Assembly: GCA_029261355.1 (NCBI GenBank)
Contig: JAJDBM010000002.1
Coordinates: 62,001 to 126,000 of the forward strand
Source: Nitrospirales bacterium
GTDB lineage: Bacteria > Nitrospirota > Nitrospiria > Nitrospirales > UBA8639
Direction of reading: 5' to 3'
Length of the DNA stretch: 64,000 nt
The translations under genes and the position numbers were made by a program. Under the pieces are notes generated by a model that worked only from the letters and a program-made list of their open reading frames with translations, was not told the DNA's origin and searched no databases. This document shows, piece by piece, positions 27,925 through 35,686 of the stretch; positions within the stretch are counted from its first letter, which is position 1, and every line of letters starts with the position of its first letter.

Positions 27925-28803
27925 TCAGAAATCCCAATCATCTTCTTTCCACTGTTTCTTTACTGCCTCGGCACGCTGACGTTGTTTCTTGAAAACATAC
28001 AACGCCAACCCTAGGATTCCTACCCAAAGAGTGAGGGAACTGGTGACCACGGGTACCCATCGTGTCCAGAGACTTTGACTGTCCCAAAAATCAGCTTGCA
28101 CCTGTTCAAGCGAGAGAGAAGTGGTGAGTACGACGGATTGTTCAAACGAATAACCCTGAGCTAATGATGCAAGGACCCGTTTAGGCCAGTTGTCTCCAAA
28201 GTGCTGAAGGCCATAGCGGATCAGTGCATGGGCGAGCACGTAGGCTTGATGGGCAGATGCCTCATCTTGATGAAACCGTTGTGCTAGCTCAGGTAAGGAG
28301 ATGGGTTGTTCCATGACCATGGCCCAGACAAGCCTCGCGCGATCTTCAACATTCCATGAATGGGCCGCTACCATGGCCAACCCCTCATCGAACCATCGAG
28401 GGACAGATTGACCTCCTGCCGCTCGCCCGATCAAAATATGGGCAAGTTCATGCTCGAACAAGCTATCGAATGAGTCATTGGGGTAGCCCATGACGCGTTC
28501 AGGGAGGAGAACAATGAGATCCTGCTCAGAAATCGCATATCCCGAAACCCATGGAGGGGTTTGTCGCGCCCAATCGGATTGTTCGGGGGCAATAATTACG
28601 CGAATAGGGTTTCCGGGCTGTTCGACCCCGATAAGGTTCATGATGGCTTCCTCACGAGCTTTGTCCATGTTTTGGACGCGTGCCGTCAGAGGAGAAAGGG
28701 TTTCTGGAGCCTCAATGAGCAGTTGTGGTGGTTCTGCAGCATGCCCAGGAAAGGACAGCGTACAAGACAGAATGATGGCAGAGAAAAGGCGAGAATATGT
28801 CAT
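27925..28803 (-). CDS. membrane-bound gluzincin-type zinc metallopeptidase
   Basis: A 292-residue protein with a signal peptide (1-22, ending GHAAEP), a zinc-peptidase domain with FEHELAHIL (HExxH) and the downstream glutamate in VPRWFDEGLAM, and a C-terminal membrane helix (about 250-275, SSLTLWVGILGLALYVF) followed by a basic cytoplasmic tail. This is the peptidase MA-like layout; the active site would face the periplasm. The substrate is unknown. It overlaps the start of the divergent ICMT-like gene by seven bases. Confidence 0.8.
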   Translation of the reverse strand: MTYSRLFSAIILSCTLSFPGHAAEPPQLLIEAPETLSPLTARVQNMDKAREEAIMNLIGVEQPGNPIRVIIAPEQSDWARQTPPWVSGYAISEQDLIVLLPERVMGYPNDSFDSLFEHELAHILIGRAAGGQSVPRWFDEGLAMVAAHSWNVEDRARLVWAMVMEQPISLPELAQRFHQDEASAHQAYVLAHALIRYGLQHFGDNWPKRVLASLAQGYSFEQSVVLTTSLSLEQVQADFWDSQSLWTRWVPVVTSSLTLWVGILGLALYVFKKQRQRAEAVKKQWKEDDWDF

Positions 28804-29231
28804 TGAAATCTAGTCTACTCGTGAGCGTTCAGTTTATCTGTCTTGGCATCATTGTACTGACAGGACCGATCATTGTCTCATCTCTATGGCTCCTGAGCAT
28901 TGAATTTATTGGAGTGTTCATTGGTCTGTGGGCGTTCCAGGCCATGACCATGAAGAACCTGCATGTCTTTCCGGAAGTTCACGAAAGAAGTGTCTTGGTT
29001 ACGCGTGGCCCTTATTGTCTCATCCGCCATCCCATGTATATCGCGTTGCTCCTCTGCACCTTCGCGATGGTTATAGATGAGTTCTCGTACATGAGGCTCA
29101 TGGTTTGGGTGTTGTTAGGAATCGATCTGGTGGCCAAACTGACCTATGAGGAACGTCTGTTGACCCAACATTTTCAGGAATATTCCGAATATCAACATCG
29201 GACAGCTCGTCTTGTCCCGTTTGTCTTCTAA
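28797..29231 (+). CDS. ICMT/PEMT-like membrane methyltransferase
   Basis: A 144-residue membrane protein with three to four hydrophobic segments and the C-terminal signature RGPYCLIRHPMYIALLLC followed by YEERLLTQHFQEYSEYQHRTARLVPF, which binds S-adenosylmethionine in isoprenylcysteine and phospholipid methyltransferases. Bacterial members often have unknown substrates. Its ATG lies inside the 5' end of the divergent peptidase gene. Confidence 0.8.
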   Translation: MSLKSSLLVSVQFICLGIIVLTGPIIVSSLWLLSIEFIGVFIGLWAFQAMTMKNLHVFPEVHERSVLVTRGPYCLIRHPMYIALLLCTFAMVIDEFSYMRLMVWVLLGIDLVAKLTYEERLLTQHFQEYSEYQHRTARLVPFVF

Positions 29232-29276
29232 TTTTTTCGTCTGAGACACATGTGAAGTGGGAAACGTTCTCGATCG

Positions 29277-30869
29277 TCAGGTTGGGGTATTCAGTATATG
29301 GTGAATACGGGTCAACACATTGTCCAGATATTTAGGATGCTCAGTTTCCACTTTAACCACAAATGGTTGTTCGATTGGAGAGAAAGGTTCATCCTGTGAC
29401 AATTGTTGTTCGAGGACGGAAATATCTGCTTCCGAGGCATCGTGCCCTTGACGGTGTCTCGATTCAACGCGACTGCGGAGTGTGGCCTCCGAGGCATGGA
29501 TATCAAGAATGAGAAATGGAATGCCGAGTTCTTGTGCCAATGTGACAAAGGGTGCCCGATAGGACTGTTTTAAGAATGTGGCATCGACGATGACTGAAAA
29601 TCCAGATTGAAGGATGTGGCGAGCTAGCGCATTGAGATGCGCGTAGGTTGTTTCGGTCGCATCGTTGGAATAGACAAGAGAGATCTTCTTGGTCGCGGTC
29701 CTTTCCATTTGAGAGAGACCTAATAGCCGTTTTCGCTCGATATCGGAACGAATGCGGATGGCGCCAAGGGATTCCAGTAGAGCTTGAGACACGGTGGTCT
29801 TCCCCGAACCCGACAGGCCGTGGGTGATGATAAGCACCGGGTGAGGAAGTTTGGTAAACGATGTGGCCAGGGCCAGGTATTTTGTGAGTTCGTTGGCAAG
29901 GTTGGCATGTTCTGAGTCTTCTGGTCCTGCTTGTAGCAGACGAATGTCTGTCACTTTCGCGCGGACCATTGCTCGATAGGTCATATAATACGGTAAGAGG
30001 TGTAGGCCCTCATAATCCCCTGTCTGTTCGACATACCCATTCAATAGGCGCCATCCAAGTGAGGGGGCGCCGCGATCAATCAGGTCCATGACTACAAACG
30101 CTATTTCGCTCATCACATCAATCCACCGAAACCGTTCGCTAAACTCAATACAATCGAAAATGACGATTTTCTCATTGACGAGTGCGATATTCCCAAGATG
30201 GAGATCGCCATGACATTCCCGAATGAAACCTCCGGCCTTTCGCTTCTCGAAATGTTGCACACATCGTGTGTGTTCGGCTCTACTCCATTGCTTTAATCGT
30301 TCAATCTGAGGTTTCGAGACGAATTCACTGGTTTCAGTAGGCAGATGCTGAAAATTGTCTAGGACAATATGACGGACAAGTTCTGGTGTGCCAAATTCTG
30401 ATGAAGATTCTGCGATGGCACTCTGTGTATGAAACGTGGCCAAGGATCCGGCTAAATTATCAATATGCGAAGAAGCAAGGAGGTTATTCTGAATTCGTTG
30501 AGAAAGGAGGGCTTCCTGAGAAAACTGTTTCATTTTGACGGCATATTCAAGCGGTTCCCCAGAACCATTCAGGCTTGGGGTTTCGGCAGATCCGGTGATA
30601 GTGATCAGTGCAAGGTAGAATGTTGGGGCCAGGCGTCGATTGAGGCGCAATTCTTCTTCACAATAAATCCGACGTTGTTCGAGTGTGGAGAAATCCAAGA
30701 ACCCTAAATTGACAGGTTTCTTGATTTTGTAGGCATAGGGGCCAGTGAGGAGCACCCACGAAATATGAGTTTCGATGAGTTCGAATTGTTGAACGTCATG
30801 GTCATACAACGCTGGATTTTGGAGGGCTTGGAGGAAAATATCTGAATGAGGAGGCGTTGGAGCATCCAT
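29277..30869 (-). CDS. fused APH-like kinase and P-loop kinase domain protein
   Basis: A 530-residue two-domain protein. The N-terminal ~340 residues are an aminoglycoside-phosphotransferase-like kinase with the catalytic loop ECHGDLHLGNIALVNEKIVIFDCIEF. The C-terminal ~180 residues are a P-loop kinase (AAA_33/zeta-toxin-like) with Walker A GLSGSGKTTVS, SDIERKRLLGL and a VDATFLKQSYR segment. This fusion is a recognised but uncharacterised family (COG2187 + COG0645). It may phosphorylate a small molecule and is not, by itself, evidence of antibiotic resistance. The neighbour downstream of it on the opposite strand is unrelated. Confidence 0.85.
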   Translation of the reverse strand: MDAPTPPHSDIFLQALQNPALYDHDVQQFELIETHISWVLLTGPYAYKIKKPVNLGFLDFSTLEQRRIYCEEELRLNRRLAPTFYLALITITGSAETPSLNGSGEPLEYAVKMKQFSQEALLSQRIQNNLLASSHIDNLAGSLATFHTQSAIAESSSEFGTPELVRHIVLDNFQHLPTETSEFVSKPQIERLKQWSRAEHTRCVQHFEKRKAGGFIRECHGDLHLGNIALVNEKIVIFDCIEFSERFRWIDVMSEIAFVVMDLIDRGAPSLGWRLLNGYVEQTGDYEGLHLLPYYMTYRAMVRAKVTDIRLLQAGPEDSEHANLANELTKYLALATSFTKLPHPVLIITHGLSGSGKTTVSQALLESLGAIRIRSDIERKRLLGLSQMERTATKKISLVYSNDATETTYAHLNALARHILQSGFSVIVDATFLKQSYRAPFVTLAQELGIPFLILDIHASEATLRSRVESRHRQGHDASEADISVLEQQLSQDEPFSPIEQPFVVKVETEHPKYLDNVLTRIHHILNTPT

Positions 30870-30904
30870 AGCGGAGAAAATGCTTAACAGAATAAGAAGG
30901 AATC

Positions 30905-31756
30905 TTAGGCCCCACGCTTCCTATCTAATATGTCGTGCACCTGTTTACTCATTTCCTTTACGAAAATACCCATTTTGGCGCGGGTTGGTTCAAAATCAAC
31001 GGAGAATTGATACTGTCGTAGGCGTTCACTGGTGATTTGTCCGATGGACGCCACGACCACTTGCTTTAATGCCTTTCGAAAGACATCGACCTCTTGGGTT
31101 TCTTCTAATATTTTGACCACATGTTCAATTTGCACCGCGTTGGTCACAAGTATGGCGTCGACCTGCCCATCAATGATTGTTCTGAGTAATTCTCGAAGTG
31201 GGGCAATGTCATCTGGCAAGGCCCAGCGATAGACTGGGACTGGCGTGACCGTTGCCCCTAATCCTCGTAAGGCATCGAGAAGTTCAACATTGCTGCTCCC
31301 ATATTCCTGCACGGCGATACGACAGCCTTTGATGCCTTCCGGACGGAATGCCCTGATGGATTCCAGCACATCTCGCCACGTATTAGGCTCAGGTACCACC
31401 ACGTTTGCGGCAAGGTTCATCTCTTTCAACGCAGTCACAGATTTTGGTCCTCTGGCAACCAACACTGTTTGGCCAAGAGCCTGTTGGATGGCATCCAATG
31501 CAAACTGTGTTTGAAGCACTTGGGCAAGGCTTCTGGTGCCAACCCCGGTGAGCAAAATCATCATGTCGAACTTCCCATCCAGAAGTTGTTTCCCAAACGC
31601 CAATGCCGTTGGATTATCTTCCAATGGCAGTTCTTGCATGGATGGCGCGACTAATGGTTTCCCGCCATGACGTTCAATCAACCGAGTCATCTCGGTGGCC
31701 ATGCGACTTTCAAATGCCGCGACGGTGAGTTCGTTGAATCCTGATTGATTAGCCAT
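30905..31756 (-). CDS. hemD: uroporphyrinogen-III synthase HemD
   Basis: A 283-residue two-lobed alpha/beta protein of the poorly conserved HemD family. Supporting features are LTVAAFESRMATEMTRLIERHGGKPLVAPSMQE at the start, MMILLTGVGTRSL, VARGPKSVTALKEMNL, QEYGSSNVELLDAL and DAILVTNAVQIEHV. HemD cyclises hydroxymethylbilane to uroporphyrinogen III in tetrapyrrole synthesis. The gene ends 35 bases before the kinase fusion's start on the same strand. Other hem genes are not nearby, so context does not help. Confidence 0.8.
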   Translation of the reverse strand: MANQSGFNELTVAAFESRMATEMTRLIERHGGKPLVAPSMQELPLEDNPTALAFGKQLLDGKFDMMILLTGVGTRSLAQVLQTQFALDAIQQALGQTVLVARGPKSVTALKEMNLAANVVVPEPNTWRDVLESIRAFRPEGIKGCRIAVQEYGSSNVELLDALRGLGATVTPVPVYRWALPDDIAPLRELLRTIIDGQVDAILVTNAVQIEHVVKILEETQEVDVFRKALKQVVVASIGQITSERLRQYQFSVDFEPTRAKMGIFVKEMSKQVHDILDRKRGA

Positions 31757-31934
31757 CTGTAATCCTAAATCTTAGAATATAGTTTCAATGCCAGATGTAG
31801 AAAAAAATGGGTCGCATCGCATAATTGCAGGCAAATGATAAAGATTGCTGAGCCATATGACAATGTGGTTCTGATAAAACCAAATTACTTCACGATCATT
31901 CAATAATTGTCTTTTTGAAGCCATTCCTTCCAAA

Positions 31935-31963
31935 TTGCCACATATAACGTTATGCGTTATAGT
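31935..31963 (+). promoter_or_regulatory. promoter and palindromic operator of higBA-rtcB
   Basis: TTGCCA at 31935-31940 and TATAGT at 31958-31963 are spaced by 17 bases, a strong sigma-70-type promoter 35 bases before the higB GTG. A perfect palindrome TATAACG-TTATG-CGTTATA (31943-31961) fills the spacer and runs into the -10 box. This is the expected geometry for autorepression by a HigA-type antitoxin; binding itself is inferred. Confidence 0.7.
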
Positions 31964-31997
31964 AGGGTCAGAAGCTTATTAATCTTAGGTAAATCAT

Positions 31998-32291
31998 GTG
32001 ATTAAGTCATTTCTCGACAAAGGTTCAGAGGATATTTTTAATCGAGTGAATTCTAAAGAAGCCAGGCGGACATGTCTCGAACAAATTTGGCGTGTGGCTC
32101 GACGAAAACTTGATCAACTCAATGCTGTCATCACGTTACGTTCCTTAGCCATTCCTCCTGGCAACGAACTTGAGCCATTGAAAGGCAAGAGAGTTGGGCA
32201 ACACAGTATCAGAATTAACGATCAATTTCGTGCTTGTTTTACTTGGACCCATGATGGGCCAGCTCATGTTGAGATTACTGACTATCATTAG
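31998..32291 (+). CDS. higB: HigB-type RNase toxin
   Basis: A 97-residue RelE-superfamily toxin. The sequence IKSFLDKGSEDIFN, then IWRVARRKLDQLNAV, LRSLAIPPGNELEPLKGKRVGQHSIRINDQFRACFTW and the final HVEITDYH is the classic HigB/plasmid-killer pattern. HigB cleaves mRNA on the ribosome. The order toxin first, antitoxin second is typical of hig modules. The start is GTG at 31998 (an overlapping ATG leads to an immediate stop). The promoter just upstream contains a palindromic operator. Confidence 0.92.
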   Translation: MIKSFLDKGSEDIFNRVNSKEARRTCLEQIWRVARRKLDQLNAVITLRSLAIPPGNELEPLKGKRVGQHSIRINDQFRACFTWTHDGPAHVEITDYH

Positions 32292-32341
32292 AGTAGTGCT
32301 CGAACGTCTAAACATCTATCTGTCAGAAAAGGACAAACGAT

Positions 32342-32659
32342 ATGGTTCGTATTCCAACGCATGGACCGCCAACGCATCCAGGTGAAATCTTACTTGAGGA
32401 CTTTCTTAAACCTTTAGCGATATCGCAGATGGAGCTAGCCAAGAAAATTTGGGTCTCCTATCCGCGTGTCAATGAGCTCATTCACGGTAAGCGGGGGATG
32501 ACGCCTGATACGGCGCTCCGACTTGAACGGCTTCTTGGAATGGAAGCACAATTTTGGCTCAATCTACAATTGGCTTGGGATCTCTATCATGCAACTCATT
32601 CACCGGCGGCAAAAGATATTCGGAAGATAAAACGAGTCCAGGCTCTCACTGCTGGTTAA
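32342..32659 (+). CDS. higA: HigA-type antitoxin
   Basis: A 105-residue XRE-family helix-turn-helix protein: HPGEILLEDFLKPLAISQMELAKKIWVSYPRVNELIHGKRGMTPDTALRLERLLGMEAQFWLNLQLAWDLY. This is the HigA/VapI pattern. It neutralises HigB and represses its own promoter in the family. AAGGA is 7-8 bases before the ATG. It begins 50 bases after higB and ends 70 bases before rtcB. Confidence 0.93.
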   Translation: MVRIPTHGPPTHPGEILLEDFLKPLAISQMELAKKIWVSYPRVNELIHGKRGMTPDTALRLERLLGMEAQFWLNLQLAWDLYHATHSPAAKDIRKIKRVQALTAG

Positions 32660-32729
32660 TGCAGGGAACCTGTTATACCTGAAAAGAGGAAATAAGCACG
32701 TGCTACAAATACTACCAAGAATTTGATAT

Positions 32730-33959
32730 ATGACGATTCAAGCTTACAACATCATTGAAACGAGCATTGGTGTTCCCATTAAGGCGTGGACCAAAGGTGT
32801 GCCGCTTGAGGCTGAGGCAGAACAACAACTACGGAATGTCGCGTCCTTGCCGTTTATTCATAAATGGGTGGCAGTGATGCCCGATGTGCATTGGGGAATG
32901 GGGGCAACGATTGGCAGTGTGATTCCGACAAAAAAAGCGATTATTCCAGCAGCCGTGGGTGTTGATATTGGTTGTGGGATGATGGCGGTCCAGACGACGT
33001 TGAACGCCCGGCAACTCCCAGACAATCTCCGATCGCTTCGGATCACGATTGAAAAGGCTGTACCACATGGCCGTACGAATCACGGGCAAAGAGGGGATCG
33101 TGGTGCGTGGCACGATATTCCCACGCATCATTTGAAAGAATGGGAGCGGCTTCGGCCTGCGTACGATCAGTTACGTGGCAAGCATCGATCACTCGATCGT
33201 GGAAATGACCTCAATCACTTGGGCACGCTTGGAACGGGGAACCACTTTATCGAAGTCTGTTTAGATACGGATGATGCCGTCTGGTTCATGCTCCATAGTG
33301 GTTCGCGTGGTGTAGGAAATAGGATTGGCAGTTATTTTATTGAATTGGCGAAAAAGGATATGCGAAAGCATCTCGCAAATCTTCCGGATAAAAACCTCTC
33401 GTACTTTTCTGAAGGCTCCGACCATTTTGATGATTATGTGCAAGCCGTTCAGTGGGCACAGGACTTTGCCCTGACGAATCGCCGATTGATGATGGAGAAT
33501 CTTATTTGTGCCATCAAAAAGACGGGGGAGCTTCCTGAGTTTCACGAAACACAAGAAGTGGTGAATTGCCATCATAACTATGTGGCCACCGAATACCATT
33601 ATGGGGAGAATGTATTTGTGACACGAAAAGGTGCGGTTCGAGCCCGGAAGGGGGATATGGGCATTATCCCGGGAAGTATGGGAGCACAATCGTTTATCGT
33701 GCGAGGGCTCGGGAATGAAGAAAGCTTCCATAGTTGTAGCCATGGGGCTGGCCGTGCCATGTCTCGAACGGAAGCCAAGCGACGATTCACCATTGCCGAT
33801 CATGAAAAGGCCACAGCAGGAGTGGAATGTCGGAAAGATAAAGATGTCATCGACGAAACCCCGCAAGCCTATAAATCTATCAACGATGTCATGAATGCTC
33901 AGCGCGACCTTGTCGACATTGCCTATACCCTTCGACAAGTCGTGTGTGTGAAGGGGTAG
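32730..33959 (+). CDS. rtcB: RNA-splicing ligase RtcB
   Basis: A 409-residue protein, close to the Escherichia coli length. It shows AVMPDVHWGMGATIGSVIPT, AAVGVDIGCGMMAVQT with the metal-binding Asp and Cys, GTLGTGNHFIEVC, VNCHHNYVATE and HSCSHGAGRAMSR, a histidine-rich active-site set for Mn2+ and GMP. RtcB joins 2',3'-cyclic-phosphate or 3'-phosphate RNA ends to 5'-OH ends and repairs RNA cut by endonuclease toxins or splices tRNA. No archease or RtcA gene is adjacent. It lies 70 bases behind higBA on the same strand without an obvious terminator between, so cotranscription is plausible. Confidence 0.95.
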   Translation: MTIQAYNIIETSIGVPIKAWTKGVPLEAEAEQQLRNVASLPFIHKWVAVMPDVHWGMGATIGSVIPTKKAIIPAAVGVDIGCGMMAVQTTLNARQLPDNLRSLRITIEKAVPHGRTNHGQRGDRGAWHDIPTHHLKEWERLRPAYDQLRGKHRSLDRGNDLNHLGTLGTGNHFIEVCLDTDDAVWFMLHSGSRGVGNRIGSYFIELAKKDMRKHLANLPDKNLSYFSEGSDHFDDYVQAVQWAQDFALTNRRLMMENLICAIKKTGELPEFHETQEVVNCHHNYVATEYHYGENVFVTRKGAVRARKGDMGIIPGSMGAQSFIVRGLGNEESFHSCSHGAGRAMSRTEAKRRFTIADHEKATAGVECRKDKDVIDETPQAYKSINDVMNAQRDLVDIAYTLRQVVCVKG

Positions 33960-34028
33960 ATGATTTTTTTCTTCACATGTGTGGCATATGACGATAGATG
34001 GATGAGGTAGGGATTTTCAGGGCGTAGG

Positions 34029-34134
34029 CTCTCAAATAGGGTATGCCTTATTTGAGAGTACGTCATCAACCTGAAAAAGCCGCTAAACATGCGGGTTTTG
34101 AACGTAAATTTTCGAGGGGACCCTATTTGAGGGT
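34029..34134. repeat. structured dispersed repeat, copy A
   Basis: Starts with a near-perfect hairpin (CTCTCAAATAGGG at 34029-34041, CCTTATTTGAGAG at 34046-34058), followed by a GC-rich hairpin CCGC-TAAACAT-GCGGG and TTTTCGAGGGGACC, and ends with a second CCCTATTTGAGGG. About 80% of it recurs at 35330-35424. One frame can be read through (MPYLRVRHQPEKAAKHAGF...), but I treat this as incidental. Confidence 0.8.
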
Positions 34135-34140
34135 GAAAAT

Positions 34141-34290
34141 GTTACAGATCGCTTAGGCGAAGTGTTACATTTTTGGCCGGATCAGGCAAGCAAAAGGAGT
34201 GGATTGCAGGGCAATCGGTCTCGAATATGTAACAGAATACCCCATTCTGTAACATCGACGGGAACTGTGGCCGACTCACTGTGTTACATG
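34141..34290. promoter_or_regulatory. cluster of TGTTACA/TGTAACA boxes
   Basis: Within 150 bases the heptamer TGTTACA or its complement TGTAACA occurs five times (near 34141, 34160, 34228, 34250, 34280). The same box recurs near 35296-35322 and in the palindrome at 36813-36840 next to the second higBA pair. This points to a shared DNA-binding protein or shared ancestry. No gene was found in 33960-34350. Confidence 0.45.
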
Positions 34291-34350
34291 AGCCTTTCAA
34301 AATGGTGTTAGATGATGGATAAACGCATTATTGAGACAGGATTATAGATC

Positions 34351-34629
34351 ATGAACCCATCCGCGGTTTTAATCGGATTATCATCCATTTGTTTGATATC
34401 TATTATCTTGGGTATTGTTGTAGGGCAAAGAGGGTGGGAAAAAACATTTATCGATATAAACCCATCTGCTCGTATTATTCTTTTCGTATTTAGTTCTCTC
34501 CCAATTTACATCATGTGGTGGATGCAGGAATATAAAAATTTCAGTGCTACTGAAACCCACATAACTTGGGCTTTTCTTTCATTTGCGGCGGGATGGGGTT
34601 TAGGAAGAGCGTTTCGGGAAAAAGGGTAA
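34351..34629 (+). CDS. small two-helix membrane protein, orphan
   Basis: A 92-residue protein that I do not recognise. It has an N-terminal membrane helix (about 4-24, AVLIGLSSICLISIILGIVV), a second one at about 42-58 (IILFVFSSLPIYIMWWM) and a possible third near the end (WAFLSFAAGWGLGRAF). ACAGGA lies 9-14 bases upstream. It sits among other very small genes between the two repeat copies. Confidence 0.55.
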   Translation: MNPSAVLIGLSSICLISIILGIVVGQRGWEKTFIDINPSARIILFVFSSLPIYIMWWMQEYKNFSATETHITWAFLSFAAGWGLGRAFREKG

Positions 34630-34702
34630 CAGACAAATTAGTACAATTTTATTCTCTAGAGGCATTCCTGAAAGAATGTCTCGTTCACCAAGGAGGCTAT
34701 TA

Positions 34703-34807
34703 ATGGAATCGTTTATACAATTTGTTATTGGATTAGCAATCTTGCTCATGGTAGCTGAGTTCCTCTTCGGTTTCATTTCCGGAGAACCCGGGCTACTTAG
34801 CCAATAA
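34703..34807 (+). CDS. 34-residue single-helix membrane peptide
   Basis: A short frame starting MESFIQFVIGLAILLMVAEF and ending GLLSQ. An excellent AAGGAGG sits six bases before the ATG, which is the main evidence that it is translated. The sequence is one membrane helix with few charges. It could be a small inner-membrane peptide or a type I-toxin-like peptide; no antisense RNA is recognisable by eye. Confidence 0.5.
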   Translation: MESFIQFVIGLAILLMVAEFLFGFISGEPGLLSQ

Positions 34808-34884
34808 TTGGCCCGCAAGTTATCTAGACTTCGATTGGGAGCCCAGTCATAATATTTTTGCAGTTCGCCTAAATATCATCAACC

Positions 34885-35082
34885 TTATTCCCATTTTTTA
34901 CTTTCAGCTCTTGCACGTTCAAACTTACGATGCATTTTGAGCACATCCTCTGGCATTCCAGCATTTCGAAGAGTTTCATCATCAGGACCACGCGAAAAAG
35001 CATCGGTAAGAAATTCCATAGCCTCACGGTCCTTTTGCGCTTCTGATTTCAGTCCAAAAATTCTTTTGAAAAAATTTAACAT
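34885..35082 (-). CDS. small charged orphan protein
   Basis: A 65-residue protein with the start MLNFFKRIFGLKSEAQKDRE and a strongly charged helical end (HRKFERARAESKKWE). The first eight residues could be a membrane-associating amphipathic tip. A run of G (GGGGGG) lies about 8-13 bases before the ATG and serves as ribosome-binding site. I do not recognise the family. Confidence 0.5.
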   Translation of the reverse strand: MLNFFKRIFGLKSEAQKDREAMEFLTDAFSRGPDDETLRNAGMPEDVLKMHRKFERARAESKKWE

Positions 35083-35293
35083 GTGTTTTCCCCCCTGTTT
35101 AAGAAACAGTTTTCATATTTTACCTATTTTCGTTACGGCAGAAAAGCATTCACAAAAAATAAAAATTGATACTGGATTAAGACATAGAAATTCGACGGGA
35201 AGACCACAATATGTAAGGTGGTCGAAGAGTGGGAGGAGTGACCGCTAATATTTAGAAATCCATAGGGAGAGGTTAGCTGTACCTTTAGTAAAA

Positions 35294-35325
35294 ATGTTAC
35301 CGAATATCCAATTCTGTAACATCGA
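35294..35325. repeat. GTTAC-box direct repeat preceding repeat copy B
   Basis: ATGTTACCGAATATCC followed by ATTCTGTAACATCGA matches 34226-34259 (TGTAACAGAATACCCC then ATTCTGTAACATCGA) except for a few bases. The duplicated segment thus extends beyond the hairpin element, although its order relative to the hairpin element differs between the two sites. Confidence 0.6.
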
Positions 35326-35329
35326 TATG

Positions 35330-35424
35330 GGTATACCCTATTTGAGAGTAAGTCATCACCATAAAAAACCCGCTAAACATGCGGGTTTTAAAAGTCGATT
35401 TTCGAGGGGACCCTATTTGAGAGG
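35330..35424. repeat. structured dispersed repeat, copy B
   Basis: CCCTATTTGAGAG at both ends encloses a perfect hairpin AAAACCCGC-TAAACAT-GCGGGTTTT (35365-35389) and TTTTCGAGGGGACC. It matches copy A at 34042-34134 base for base over most of its length. The central hairpin with its T-run looks like an intrinsic terminator. Confidence 0.8.
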
Positions 35425-35686
35425 GTTATTTAGTCCCTTTGGGTTTTGGTGTGCGTCTCTTAACACGGATTTGTTGGTCAACAGGCGTAGACTTATTAAA
35501 TTCAAATTTCAGATTGCGAAATTTAAACCCGCGACGCCGAGACTGGATTTTTGCAAATTTGAAAATGCCCCCTCTGAGGGCAAAAGTCGTTCTAATAATA
35601 GACGCAGTGGGATTCATGCTGAAAGTATGGAGCTAATGCAGGGAAACGCCAAGGCGTTGCTTTGTTTTTTCCACAAGGGGGCAATT

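Noticed and set aside
34042-34155. Open frame MPYLRVRHQPEKAAKHAGF in repeat copy A, with a similar peptide in copy B
   Set aside because: The similarity comes from the DNA repeat and its hairpins, starts lack ribosome-binding sites, and in copy B it would fuse out of context to an exported protein.
35294-35686. Extended N-terminus of the exported protein at 35687
   Set aside because: It is repeat copy B read in frame; the ATG at 35687 has a good ribosome-binding site and starts a clear signal peptide.
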